This document shows, in pieces, positions 25,589 through 33,872 of a DNA stretch of 64,000 nt. The stretch lies in assembly GCA_029261995.1 (NCBI GenBank), contig JAJDAF010000029.1, positions 124,001-188,000 of the forward strand. The letters run 5' to 3'. The number at the start of each line of letters is the position of its first letter. Position 1 is the first letter of the stretch. This DNA is from Candidatus Zhuqueibacterota bacterium (GTDB lineage: Bacteria > Zhuqueibacterota > Zhuqueibacteria > Oceanimicrobiales > Oceanimicrobiaceae). The notes under the pieces are model-generated. The model saw nothing but the letters and a program-made list of their open reading frames with translations. It ran no database searches and was not told the DNA's origin. The position numbers were made by a program, and so were the translations under genes.

Positions 25589-26735
25589 ATTTTTTCTCAA
25601 TGTGACCCTATTTGCTTTTGCGGCGCTGAGCATAGCGCCGGCACATTCCCAGGAATTGCCGGCGGATGAGTTGCAGGTGAGCCTCAATTCATACTTCGAC
25701 AGTTGGGATGTCGAAATCGTCTACCCGACGATTTCTTACACACGCCATCTGACGGACTCTGCTACCATCAATTTGCGCTACCTGGTCGATGTGATCAGCG
25801 CAGCCTCCATGCGTAGCCACTTCGTAGTCGATGGCGTCACTTCGGCCACTGAACGCGAAGATGGCGGCAGCGACGACTCACCGGATGAACTACGTCAGGA
25901 GGTCGGCGCTGGGATCACGCAATTGGTAGCTGGAGGCGCCTTGTCCGTGAACGCCCTCTACAGCAAAGAACACGACTACAGTTCTGCCACACTGGCCGGC
26001 TCCTATGCCTACCAGCTCGCTCAAAAAAATACGACACTGCAGCTTGGTCTGGTACGCAGTTGGGATAAGAATTTCCCGCAGACGCGCATTTGGAGTGCCA
26101 CCAAGGATGTCTACAGCGCAAGCTTCAACATCACTCAGGTCTTAAGCAAACGCATGATTGCACAAGCGATCACTTCGTACAATTATTCGAAAGGCTTCCT
26201 GTCTGACCCCTACCAGGTGGTTCAGATTCTGCAGGGAAACCAGGTGCTCAACCTGGAGCCGGTGCACCCGGACAAAAGAATCCGCAAGGCAGTGGGGGTG
26301 CGGATCAACTACAAGGTCGATCGCAAATCCGCTTTACAATTCGGAATGCGCTACTACTGGGACGACTGGGAGGTCAACTCGCTGACCACATCCATCCTGT
26401 TCCAGCAGCACGTGGGGGATGCCATGACGGTTGGTCTCGGCTTTCGCAACTACTTTCAGGGGCGCGCCTTTTTCTATCAGGAAGAATACGCGGTTCCGGC
26501 TGAATTCATGACGGTAGATAGCAAACTCGATGAGGGCTTTGCCAACGAATACCAGTTCAAACTCACGCTCGATGGCAGTCATCTGAAAGGAGTTCCGTTG
26601 CTGCATAACGACCGGACGCAAATACACATCAAACTCAACTTCTATCACAGGCACACGGCTACGCCAAACTGGCATCGCAGGGCGAAAGACCTCTACGCCT
26701 ACATCATGAGCATGGGCGTGCGCTACCGCTTCTAG
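25581..26735 (+). CDS. DUF3570 outer-membrane beta-barrel protein
   Basis: About 384 residues. The protein has a signal peptide (ARFFLNVTLFAFAALSIAPAHSQ) and then alternating beta-strands with many Tyr and Trp (SYFDSWDVEIVYPTISYTRHLTDS ... MRYYWDDWEVNS ... MGVRYRF), ending in Phe as outer-membrane barrels do. The composition and the pairing with DUF4266 identify DUF3570. I choose the GTG at 25,581, eight nt after GGAGG and overlapping the DUF4266 stop as GTGGCTAG; earlier GTG codons exist in frame. It may export, hold or receive the partner lipoprotein; this is inference. Confidence 0.82.
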   Translation: MARFFLNVTLFAFAALSIAPAHSQELPADELQVSLNSYFDSWDVEIVYPTISYTRHLTDSATINLRYLVDVISAASMRSHFVVDGVTSATEREDGGSDDSPDELRQEVGAGITQLVAGGALSVNALYSKEHDYSSATLAGSYAYQLAQKNTTLQLGLVRSWDKNFPQTRIWSATKDVYSASFNITQVLSKRMIAQAITSYNYSKGFLSDPYQVVQILQGNQVLNLEPVHPDKRIRKAVGVRINYKVDRKSALQFGMRYYWDDWEVNSLTTSILFQQHVGDAMTVGLGFRNYFQGRAFFYQEEYAVPAEFMTVDSKLDEGFANEYQFKLTLDGSHLKGVPLLHNDRTQIHIKLNFYHRHTATPNWHRRAKDLYAYIMSMGVRYRF

Positions 26736-26849
26736 TGAGAAAACTCGCCCGAAGAAATTGCGTCAGTCAATAGAAAACACGGCCATGCAAAGACAGACAG
26801 GGATGACCATGAGTGATTACATCAAACCAATTGAGACGAGGGCAGAATC

Positions 26850-27527
26850 GTGAAACGAAGAGACTTTTTAAGGAACATGGCGGCGATTGGGTCGGGCGCC
26901 GCACTGGCAAAAACAGCGCCATCTCTCCTGTTTGGAGAAGGTGTCAACGCGACCAACTTGCACCTGAGTCTGCTCACCGACCAACCGGCCACGGCCATCG
27001 TCGAGTTGGAGAGCCTGGTCCAGCGCTTGAACCTCACACAGCAGCCGCTGGAATTTTCAGAATACCGGTTGACCGGACGGCACATGTCGGATCTCCTGCT
27101 GGTAGACGGCAGTCAAATCATCGACTACAAGAACTTGAATGGTGTTACCCCTTCTCTGCTGCAAACAGCGGCAAAGCGACTTCGGCTGCCGAGACCGGTA
27201 GACAATCCGACCGTCTTTAGCATTGCCACAAAGCGACCCGGCGCAAAAGCTCAGCATGTGAATATTTACCGCGGCAACACGCTGGTGGAGAAGCTTGCGC
27301 TTGCCACGGAGTTGGAGTCTCACCCATTGCCGGGCATGCGCGGTGAAGTCGTCCTGAATGTCAGCGGCGGACAGGCCAGTGTTAGTGACGCGACATGTAA
27401 ACACCAGACTTGTGTCAAATTGGGCAAGATCAGCAAACCGGGACAGTCTCTGGTTTGCATCCCGAACCAAATCCGAATTGCGATTGCAGGTGAAAATGCG
27501 TTTGGCATCGACACGCTGGCATTCTAG
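26850..27527 (+). CDS. Tat-exported NusG-domain-II-like protein
   Basis: 225 residues from a GTG seven nt after GAGGG. MKRRDFLRNM is a twin-arginine signal. Residues about 40-130 have no family I recognise. Residues about 135-215 match the NusG domain II-like module: NIYRGNTLVEKL, then ATCKHQTCVKLGKISKPGQSLVCIPNQIRIAI with Cys183, Cys188 and Cys203. Such free-standing modules often occur near apbE and electron-transport genes, not in transcription. Tat export suggests that it folds, perhaps with a cofactor, before crossing the membrane. The end overlaps the apbE start by 32 nt. Confidence 0.75.
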   Translation: MKRRDFLRNMAAIGSGAALAKTAPSLLFGEGVNATNLHLSLLTDQPATAIVELESLVQRLNLTQQPLEFSEYRLTGRHMSDLLLVDGSQIIDYKNLNGVTPSLLQTAAKRLRLPRPVDNPTVFSIATKRPGAKAQHVNIYRGNTLVEKLALATELESHPLPGMRGEVVLNVSGGQASVSDATCKHQTCVKLGKISKPGQSLVCIPNQIRIAIAGENAFGIDTLAF

Positions 27528-28527
27528 GGCGGCCTTCATTGCCATCTGCCTCGGGCTGACAAGCTGGCTGTCAGCGCAGCCACAGTCTGCTCCGCTGTTT
27601 GAGGTGAAGGCCTCAAAGTACTTGCTCGGCACCAAAGTAGATTTCTCCGGGATGCACAACAGCATAAACGACTGCAAGCTGGCATTCTACCACGGTTTCC
27701 AGGAAATGGCACGACTTGAAGAGCTGCTGAGCAGCCAACGGTCAGACAGCGAAATCTCCCGGATAAACCAGGGCGCCGGCAAGCATCCGGTGAAAGTCGA
27801 ACTTGAGACCTTCGCTATCGTGAAGCGCGCGATCGAGTACTCCTACTATTTCGGCGGAGATTTTGACGTCACGATTGGCCCATTGATCCAACTGTGGGGG
27901 TTCAACGGCGAAGGAGAGATTTCGCTGCCGGAACGCCAGGCGCTGAAGGATGCGCTCAACCTGGTCGGGTTCAGGGAAGTTGCCCTGAATGACGCTGACA
28001 CGACCGTCTTCCTGGAGCGCCAAGGCATGAAACTGGACCTTGGGGGAATCGCAAAGGGGTATGCCATCGACCGCGCAGCGAGCATTTTGCAGGAAAACGG
28101 TGTCCGGAATTTCATCATCAATGCCGGTGGTGACATTTACGCGTGCGGTGCGAAAACCGGTGAACGCAAGTGGACGGTCGGCCTGCAGCACCCTCGCAAA
28201 CCAGGCGAACTGCTCGCCACCTTCGAAGCGCAAGACATGGCCGTCGCCACCAGCGGAGACTACGAGCGCTACAAATTCATCGACGGAAAACGCTATCACC
28301 ACATTATCGACCCACGCACGGGCATGCCTTCCGACCGCAACCAAAGCGTCACGGTTTTCTCAGCCACCGCCGAACAAGCGGACGTGTGGGCAACCTACCT
28401 CTTCATCGTGGGCAAACATTGCGCTTTGAAATGCAACGAAATTGACGCGCTGTTTGTCTCCGCGACGGGAACAATCGACTGCAGTAGCAAGCTCAGACGA
28501 AAGTTTGTGGTTGATTTCTTTGAGTAG
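27496..28527 (+). CDS. apbE: FAD:protein FMN transferase (ApbE), periplasmic
   Basis: 343 residues from the ATG at 27,496 with AGGTG upstream; an earlier in-frame start would overlap the previous gene by 170 nt. A signal peptide (RAAFIAICLGLTSWLSAQ) is followed by the ApbE core: SDSEISRINQ, GGDFDVTIGPLIQLWGF, LDLGGIAKGYAIDRA, NAGGDIYACG, and MAVATSGDYERY...HHIIDPRTGMPS with the Mg/FAD-binding residues. It transfers FMN from FAD to Thr or Ser in exported proteins. The candidate target in the locus is the DUF2271 protein (DAVTSAT). It is the last gene of the operon, 17 nt from a convergent radical SAM gene. Confidence 0.95.
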   Translation: MRLASTRWHSRAAFIAICLGLTSWLSAQPQSAPLFEVKASKYLLGTKVDFSGMHNSINDCKLAFYHGFQEMARLEELLSSQRSDSEISRINQGAGKHPVKVELETFAIVKRAIEYSYYFGGDFDVTIGPLIQLWGFNGEGEISLPERQALKDALNLVGFREVALNDADTTVFLERQGMKLDLGGIAKGYAIDRAASILQENGVRNFIINAGGDIYACGAKTGERKWTVGLQHPRKPGELLATFEAQDMAVATSGDYERYKFIDGKRYHHIIDPRTGMPSDRNQSVTVFSATAEQADVWATYLFIVGKHCALKCNEIDALFVSATGTIDCSSKLRRKFVVDFFE

Positions 28528-28544
28528 GGCCTGAACTTCGGGCA

Positions 28545-29615
28545 TCAAAAAAGCTCCCCCTGCCCTGCCACGATGCGCCGAAACCGATTCGTCTCCAACG
28601 CCACCGCCTCTTTTTCAAACCCCAATCGTTTGCAGCTCAGGTCGAACATCCTTTGAATGGCCTCGGCGCGTACGCCAACGCCTGACATTCTGGTTCCAAA
28701 ACACGGATCACTAAGCTCGCCAGCGCGTGTATCTCGAACTGAATTCATGACCCGCATTTCCCGCTCAGGGCGGTTTGCTCGCAGCCATTTCTGCAGCAAT
28801 TCCTTAACGGAATGTGGCAGACGCAACAAGATCGTGGTCGCTCGGGAGACACCCCACTTCGCGGCCGCCTCCAGAATGGCTGGCATTTCGTGGTCAGTCA
28901 GGCCAGGAATCACCGGAGCGACAAATACCGTGGTGGGAATGCCAGCCGCAACCAGCCGGCTCAGCGCGTCGAGGCGTCTTTGCGGCGAGGAAGTTCGCGG
29001 TTCCATTTTTCTGCAGAGGTCATGGTCGAGCGTGGTGAGAGAGATGGCGGCAGCCACGAGATTGTACTTGGCGAGTTCCCGCAAAATGTCCAAATCGCGC
29101 AACAGCAGGGCATTCTTGGTGATGATGCCAACCGGATTGCGATACTGCAAAAACACCTCCAGACATCTGCGAGTCAAAAGCAATTCTCTTTCAACCGGCT
29201 GGTAGGGGTCCGTATTGCCGGAAAGGGCCACCACCTGCGGTCGCCATTTGCGGGAAGAAAAGGCCTTCGCGAGCAATTCAGGCGCGTCTTTCTTGACGAA
29301 AATTTTGGTCTCGAAATCTAAACCCGCCGATAGGCCAAAATACTCGTGGGTTGGCCGGGCATAGCAATAGATACAACCGTGCTCGCAGCCGCGGTAGGGA
29401 TTAAGACTAAACTCGAAAGGAACGTCGGGGCTGTCGTTTCTGGCCAGGATTTGGCGGGGGTTGTCAACAAAATACTCGGTTTGAACTGGCGCGGTGGTGG
29501 TGCTCGCCAGGTATTCATCTTCAAACTCAAGGTCGAGCTTCTCGAAACGGCTGGACGGATTCCAATGACTGCCGCGGCCTCTTGTAGCCGGTCCCTTTTC
29601 TAAAGACGGATTCAT
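28545..29615 (-). CDS. Radical SAM protein, PA0069/Rv2578c (SplB-like) family
   Basis: 356 residues. GCEHGCIYCYARPTHEY gives the CxxxCxxC iron-sulfur motif; FETKIFVKKDAPELL, LSGNTDPYQPVERELLLTR and GIITKNALLLRDLD are further blocks of the PA0069 family. Function is unknown, although the fold resembles spore photoproduct lyase. The -10 element at 29,622-29,627 would place the transcription start at or next to the ATG, so the mRNA may be leaderless. Confidence 0.9.
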   Translation of the reverse strand: MNPSLEKGPATRGRGSHWNPSSRFEKLDLEFEDEYLASTTTAPVQTEYFVDNPRQILARNDSPDVPFEFSLNPYRGCEHGCIYCYARPTHEYFGLSAGLDFETKIFVKKDAPELLAKAFSSRKWRPQVVALSGNTDPYQPVERELLLTRRCLEVFLQYRNPVGIITKNALLLRDLDILRELAKYNLVAAAISLTTLDHDLCRKMEPRTSSPQRRLDALSRLVAAGIPTTVFVAPVIPGLTDHEMPAILEAAAKWGVSRATTILLRLPHSVKELLQKWLRANRPEREMRVMNSVRDTRAGELSDPCFGTRMSGVGVRAEAIQRMFDLSCKRLGFEKEAVALETNRFRRIVAGQGELF

Positions 29616-29621
29616 GGTGGT

Positions 29622-29650
29622 AGTATACTCATGTTCACCATGGAATACAA
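29622..29650 (-). promoter_or_regulatory. Sigma-70-type promoter of the radical SAM gene
   Basis: On the minus strand TTGTAT (29,650-29,645), 17 nt, TATACT (29,627-29,622). The -10 box ends only 7 nt before the ATG at 29,615. Confidence 0.55.
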
Positions 29651-29697
29651 ACAGAAAATGGCGCTCCGAACAGGATAGCCTGCCTATAGGTGTCGTT

Positions 29698-31068
29698 CTA
29701 GAAGGCCGTGCTCAATCGAAGATAGGGGCTCCATCCTTCACTTGAACGGCCCAAATCAAGCCGAAGAATCATGGAATTATTCCAGTTGAGCCAGACTCCA
29801 AGCCCCTGCGTCAAGTGGAGGTCATGCAAGCTAAGGTCAGACCAGCGACGCCAGACGCGGCCACTATCAAGAAAGGCCATCGCGATCAGCTCGAGAGCCT
29901 GGGAGAAAACCTCAAATCTGCGAAGATTATATCTGAGTTCAGTCAGCGTGATAAATTTGATGTTGTCCTGATAACGACGACTCTTGAACCCGCGCAGAGA
30001 TTGGCTGCCTCCCAAGGCTCGCGCTCTGCGTAAGCCCGAGAACTCACCAAGAACGTAGAACGGCGGTGTGCCGGTGACCGCTTCAAAGGCGACCCGATTT
30101 GCGAGAATCAGACGGTCAGATTTGATGGGGAAGAAATGTGCATCTGAAACGGTGAAGCGCTGAAATCTCACACTTCGTGAGATTTTTTGCGAGCCGGCGG
30201 TTGCATCGATTTCATCCTCGACACTCGCCCAATTTGGCTCAATGGAAGCCTGCGCCAAAAAACCCCGGCGCGGAAAAACCCGGTGGCTACGTGTGTCCCA
30301 TGTCAGGCGCAAACTCAAATACTGACCATCACCGCCATGGTAGCCGAAAGGCCTTTCTTCTCCCAGAAAAGAGCGCTCAGGGTCACTCTTGAGCTGCGGC
30401 TCGGCACTGTCGAGTCCAAGGCCCAACCACAACGTCATGTCTCGCGTGATTCGGTGAGTGCCATAAACCGCCAGCCGGGGTCTCTTCAGATTGAAAACAT
30501 AGAAATCCTTATCGACAAACCGTTCCGCTCCTGGATCGATTGCATTCTTGTCTCGAACCGACGCATTGCCAAGCCCGTAGTAGCGCGCCACCAGGTCTCG
30601 CCGCCATTCGGCAAGCACCCGGAATCCCCAGGGGGAATTCCGAATATTGGGGTAATCGAACAAGAGTTTGTGCTTGTGGCTGCCCTTGTTCGAGCCGATG
30701 ACCTGAAGCTTAATCCAGTATGAATGTGGTCGGCTGAAACCCGACTTGAAAACAGCGCGAAATCCAAAATTCCAGCCCGTGCGGAAGTCATGGTAAACAA
30801 TTGGCAAGACGTTGACTTTTGCTGGCTGCCCAAAGACTCTCGCCGGATGGTCCTCCAGAAATGTGTCCGCGGCTCGCGTCAGAATGCCGTCCTTCTGGGA
30901 AGTCACCGCACTCGAATCAACGGCCCGGAGGCTATCAGGGTGTTGCGCAGAGGTATCTGCCGGCGGCGAAATTTGGGCACGAAGCACGCTTTGCGGTAAG
31001 ACCAACGAACAGACCCAGAGCGAGCACAGTGTTGACCAGAACAATTGCCTTCTCCGCGCTGTCAGCAA
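29698..31068 (-). CDS. BamA/TamA-like outer-membrane barrel protein without POTRA domains
   Basis: 456 residues. A signal peptide (LFWSTLCSLWVCSLVLPQSVLRAQ) and a short periplasmic lead precede a 16-strand-like barrel. LRLTWDTRSHRVFPRRGFLAQ and LGGSQSLRGFKSRRYQDN (with the conserved RGF loop motif of Omp85 proteins) identify the Omp85/surface-antigen barrel; the chain ends in STAF. There is too little sequence before the barrel for POTRA repeats, so it is one of the short forms common in FCB bacteria. The start is a TTG preceded by AGAGGT. Confidence 0.83.
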   Translation of the reverse strand: MLTARRRQLFWSTLCSLWVCSLVLPQSVLRAQISPPADTSAQHPDSLRAVDSSAVTSQKDGILTRAADTFLEDHPARVFGQPAKVNVLPIVYHDFRTGWNFGFRAVFKSGFSRPHSYWIKLQVIGSNKGSHKHKLLFDYPNIRNSPWGFRVLAEWRRDLVARYYGLGNASVRDKNAIDPGAERFVDKDFYVFNLKRPRLAVYGTHRITRDMTLWLGLGLDSAEPQLKSDPERSFLGEERPFGYHGGDGQYLSLRLTWDTRSHRVFPRRGFLAQASIEPNWASVEDEIDATAGSQKISRSVRFQRFTVSDAHFFPIKSDRLILANRVAFEAVTGTPPFYVLGEFSGLRRARALGGSQSLRGFKSRRYQDNIKFITLTELRYNLRRFEVFSQALELIAMAFLDSGRVWRRWSDLSLHDLHLTQGLGVWLNWNNSMILRLDLGRSSEGWSPYLRLSTAF

Positions 31069-31179
31069 CTGGTAGGACCTCTATTTTTGTGGCATGTGTG
31101 GTGGCAGATGAAAAACATTTGTGTCTTAAAAATCGGCGTGACAGGTAGTTATGTTGAGTAAGTCAGTTGGCTTGTGAAG

Positions 31180-31536
31180 CTAATTGTGGGAAACCCTGCT
31201 TTGCCGGTCCTTCAGCAGTTTGGTCTCGTTGCCGGCTGGCAGGCTGCCAAACGTTCGATAGAACTTGTTGATGTATCGTTTGAACGGCCCCATCGTATCG
31301 TCCGTGGTCAGCCATCTGACGCGTAGAGAGCGTTCATCCTGGCCCAGGCCTGGTAAAATATTGCTCCGGAATTCGCGCAGACCAAAATCGAGTTGGTTGG
31401 CGTAACCGTAGTAAAACATAGCACTTCTGCCAATGGGGTACTCAAGCAGACCCGAGTCGGTCTTGACCTGGAACACGCCTGAACGGCCTGGCGCACAATC
31501 AATTTCGTCAAATGTAAACCAACTTGTGAATCGCAC
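31180..31536 (-). CDS. Hypothetical protein, 118 residues
   Basis: A compact soluble frame starting at GTG. The order SGVFQVKTDSG, then IGRSAMFYYGYA, LREFRSNILPG and NKFYRTFG loosely recalls GIY-YIG-like small nucleases (a GVY-type strand, a glycine-rich turn, an Arg-containing helix), but the YIG motif is not clean and I do not assign the function. It is flanked by non-coding gaps on both sides and has no clear ribosome site. Confidence 0.45.
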   Translation of the reverse strand: MRFTSWFTFDEIDCAPGRSGVFQVKTDSGLLEYPIGRSAMFYYGYANQLDFGLREFRSNILPGLGQDERSLRVRWLTTDDTMGPFKRYINKFYRTFGSLPAGNETKLLKDRQSRVSHN

Positions 31537-31719
31537 AGAACTATGAATCGCAACAATAGTACATTAAGTCGCAGCCATTACAATAAAGAGCGTCTTTAAA
31601 TATAGCAGTTCATCTGCACAAAGTCAAGTTTGATATCGACCACGCCTCGCGTGGGGCCTGCCTTCCACTTCTGCAGTACCATTCGCTTGCACGTATTACA
31701 AAGCTTTAACAAGAGCGTA

Positions 31720-32076
31720 ATGATGTCTCGATCAAGAAACTTATTTTTTGCTAGCTTATTGTTTGCTTTGACCACCTGCAAATTCGGGTCCGTAGACTAT
31801 GCTGTCGGCGATGTTCAGTTGACAAGCAAGGTCAAAACCGAAGTTGCGGGCAGACCGGCGGTCAGGCTCCACATCGAAAACTCTGGGGACGAAGCGGTCA
31901 CAAACATTCGGATAACCGTAAAAGCGAAACGAAAACAACGCGACCTGGAGGTGCAGATCCTCGCTCTGGATCGTCTCTCAGGAGCAACTACCATAACAAG
32001 AACAGTTGTGTTCTCCAGACTTACGACACACTCCGATTATGACCTGCTTACATATGCCGTGGCGTTCTCTCAATGA
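31720..32076 (+). CDS. Small lipoprotein-like protein with Ig-type fold
   Basis: About 118 residues, beginning MMSRSRNLFFASLLFALTTCKFG, a probable lipoprotein signal with TTC before the mature end. The mature part (KTEVAGRPAVRLHIENSGDEAVTNIRITVKAKRKQRDL) reads as strands of a small beta-sandwich, like FxLYD or CARDB-type domains. I do not recognise a family. The long frame extends upstream to 31,630, but a signal sequence favours 31,720 or 31,723, with AAGAG just upstream. Confidence 0.5.
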   Translation: MMSRSRNLFFASLLFALTTCKFGSVDYAVGDVQLTSKVKTEVAGRPAVRLHIENSGDEAVTNIRITVKAKRKQRDLEVQILALDRLSGATTITRTVVFSRLTTHSDYDLLTYAVAFSQ

Positions 32077-32170
32077 AGAGGTCAAACTGTGGGTAGCCAC
32101 AACAATCACGGAAGAAGCATGACAGGTCATACGTTAAGACCGGAACAATAGTCTCCCCTGCAATAGGGCC

Positions 32171-32186
32171 GGGCGCGATTCTTGCT
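32171..32186 (+). promoter_or_regulatory. Weak sigma-54-like promoter
   Basis: GGGCGCG, four bases, TTGCT: GG and GC spacing is right, but two positions of the -24 box depart from TGGCAC. It lies 56 nt before the small membrane peptide gene. It may be chance. Confidence 0.3.
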
Positions 32187-32241
32187 CTTATCACGTTACT
32201 AGTCGCTGTAAACATGAAGTAACGACAACAAGGATGTTGAC

Positions 32242-32382
32242 ATGACCGGTCTGGAATATTTCGTTGGCTTGCTCCTCCTGCTAGTAGGCTTCAATATCGG
32301 TTTCTACGAAGCGGGCAAGGGCATGCGGGCTCAGGACTTTAAGAAACTACTACAACCCCTACTGCAGAGAATCAGGCGATAA
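32242..32382 (+). CDS. 46-residue single-span membrane peptide
   Basis: MTGLEYFVGLLLLLVGFNIG opens with one hydrophobic helix, followed by a basic amphipathic tail (FYEAGKGMRAQDFKKLLQPL and a final RIRR). AAGGA lies seven nt upstream of the ATG. A strong hairpin follows 55 nt later. Gly-rich helix plus basic cytoplasmic end suits a small regulatory or stress membrane protein. No homologue is known to me; the good ribosome site and terminator are the reasons to call it. Confidence 0.55.
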   Translation: MTGLEYFVGLLLLLVGFNIGFYEAGKGMRAQDFKKLLQPLLQRIRR

Positions 32383-32436
32383 CTGACCGCAACCGAGTCA
32401 GGTGCGTGAAATCAAACCAGGAACCTGCAAAATCAA

Positions 32437-32469
32437 AAACTCCCGGAGGAGAAAATCCTCCGGGAGTTT
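32437..32469. terminator. Bidirectional hairpin terminator
   Basis: AAACTCCCGGAGGA (32,437-32,450) and TCCTCCGGGAGTTT (32,456-32,469) form a perfect 14-bp stem around GAAAA. On the minus strand GTTTTTGATTTTG follows; on the plus strand TTTCTTG. It lies between the small peptide gene and the convergent GlsB-like gene. Confidence 0.85.
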
Positions 32470-32565
32470 CTTGCATGGCCCCAAACAAAATGCGTGCATT
32501 GCAAACACAGGCACTCAAACATTCTTGCCAGCGCACAGCGCGATGCGCAGACTTCGATTTGCTAC

Positions 32566-32817
32566 TCAGGCCTTTTTGACCAGGGCAATGATCCCGAGCA
32601 GAACAACAGCGCCGACCACGGCAGACACGAACGTTCCAACCATACCCGAGGTCATAATTCCCATCTTGCCAAAAAGGAACCCACCGATAAGCGCCCCGAC
32701 GACACCCACAATCAGGTTTCCTACCAAACCAACCCCCCGGCCTTTCATCAGTTGACCAGCCAGCCAACCGGCAATGGCACCGATAACCAGAAATACTATC
32801 AAGCTAGTTCCGTCCAT
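32566..32817 (-). CDS. GlsB/YeaQ/YmgE-type stress membrane protein
   Basis: About 83 residues with three hydrophobic segments rich in Gly: FLVIGAIAGWLAGQLMKGRG, GLVGNLIVGVVGALIGGFLFG and a final helix ending in LVKKA. This is the transglycosylase-associated family of small inner-membrane proteins, often induced by acid or general stress. The ATG at 32,817 (MDGTS) is chosen since AAGGAGG lies five nt upstream; a start at 32,832 would put the ribosome site inside the gene. Confidence 0.93.
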   Translation of the reverse strand: MDGTSLIVFLVIGAIAGWLAGQLMKGRGVGLVGNLIVGVVGALIGGFLFGKMGIMTSGMVGTFVSAVVGAVVLLGIIALVKKA

Positions 32818-33252
32818 AATTTCCTCCTTCATGGGTTAGTTGATTGATTTGGGGCCTGTGGCGTCCATGCAGAGAGTGGAAGTCAGATAACAACATGAAC
32901 GCGCACCGTCAGATAACACATTCTACTGCAAGTTCATTTGCAATCAATGCCAGGTATGGCACTCCAGCAATATCGTTCATACCTGCGCGGAGACGACAAC
33001 GTTTTCAGCGACTGCTGAAGAACGTCTCCCGGAATCATTGGTCCGGGCCTACACGAAAGTCCAGCAAGAGATGATAGATGATTGGTTAAATGCTATGAGC
33101 CGAGCAGAATGAATATGATTCAATATAGGGGAATGTAGCGAGCTTGTCAACAGTTTACGAGAATACTGCTTGACGAGGTCGATGGCTCGGCAGCAACGCG
33201 GCTTCCAACGTTGAGCAAACGATGGCGAGCGTCTCTCTGATTCTCGGACCAC
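32818..33252. other. Intergenic stretch, no gene recognised
   Basis: 435 nt between the GlsB-like gene and the membrane-anchored receiver gene. The one plus-strand frame (32,844-33,074) lacks a ribosome site and family features. A TGGCAC occurs at about 32,957 without a correctly spaced TTGC, so I do not call a promoter. Confidence 0.5.
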
Positions 33253-33720
33253 TTACCTCAGCAGGTAGGCGAGGAAGATGCCGAGCGTGAGCCAAACCGG
33301 TATGGACAGAATCATCGCCCAATTCATCCCACGCAGAGCCTTATTTGACCTGACCATACTTTTCTTTTCAAGGCCTCTCTCAACCTTGAGTTTCAGCTCG
33401 TTGAGATCAACTGGTTTCGTCAGGTAGTCAAATGCGCCATTCTTCATGGCGTCGATCGCTGAGCCAACCTCGGGGTAGCCGGTGAACATAATTACCTCGG
33501 TCGAGTCGTCCAGATCTTTGATCTTATCCAACAGCTTCACCCCGTCCATTTTGGGTAACTTCAAGTCGGTGATCACCAAATCGATTGGCGTTTCCTGAAA
33601 TTTCACGATGGCTTCCTCACCGTCGTGGGCAGTGACCGGCCGATATCCCCAGAGGTCGAGTGTCTCAGACATCAGTTGAACAATATCGTCTTCGTCATCT
33701 ACTATCATGACGTTCTGCAT
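33253..33720 (-). CDS. Response-regulator receiver domain with C-terminal membrane anchor
   Basis: 155 residues. A full CheY-like receiver: acidic pair Asp8/Asp9, phosphorylation site Asp52 in ITDLKLPKMDG, Thr80 and Lys102 (TKPVDLNEL). After a basic linker (KKSMVRSNKALRG, about 119-131) comes a hydrophobic helix (residues about 133-154, NWAMILSIPVWLTLGIFLAYLL). No DNA-binding or enzymatic output domain. The helix would tether the receiver to the inner face of the membrane. No histidine kinase is near. Confidence 0.9.
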   Translation of the reverse strand: MQNVMIVDDEDDIVQLMSETLDLWGYRPVTAHDGEEAIVKFQETPIDLVITDLKLPKMDGVKLLDKIKDLDDSTEVIMFTGYPEVGSAIDAMKNGAFDYLTKPVDLNELKLKVERGLEKKSMVRSNKALRGMNWAMILSIPVWLTLGIFLAYLLR

Positions 33721-33872
33721 AAGCTATCCTTTTGCTAGTGATTTCAAAGGAAGTCTGAGAATTCCCAAACCCGAAACTTAGTCACCCTGAGGTATCGGTT
33801 AGCGCAGTTATTACTTTAGATTAACGAACGTATACGAAAATTAATGTCTACCGCATTGAACTCAAAAAAACC

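Noticed and set aside
26813-27220. 135-residue plus-strand frame
   Set aside because: Overlaps the Tat-NusG-II gene in another frame and lacks its own features.
31180-31536. GIY-YIG nuclease call
   Set aside because: The key Tyr-Ile-Gly and catalytic residues are not clear, so it is left hypothetical.
32955-32985. TGGCAC as a sigma-54 promoter
   Set aside because: TTGC is not found at the required distance.
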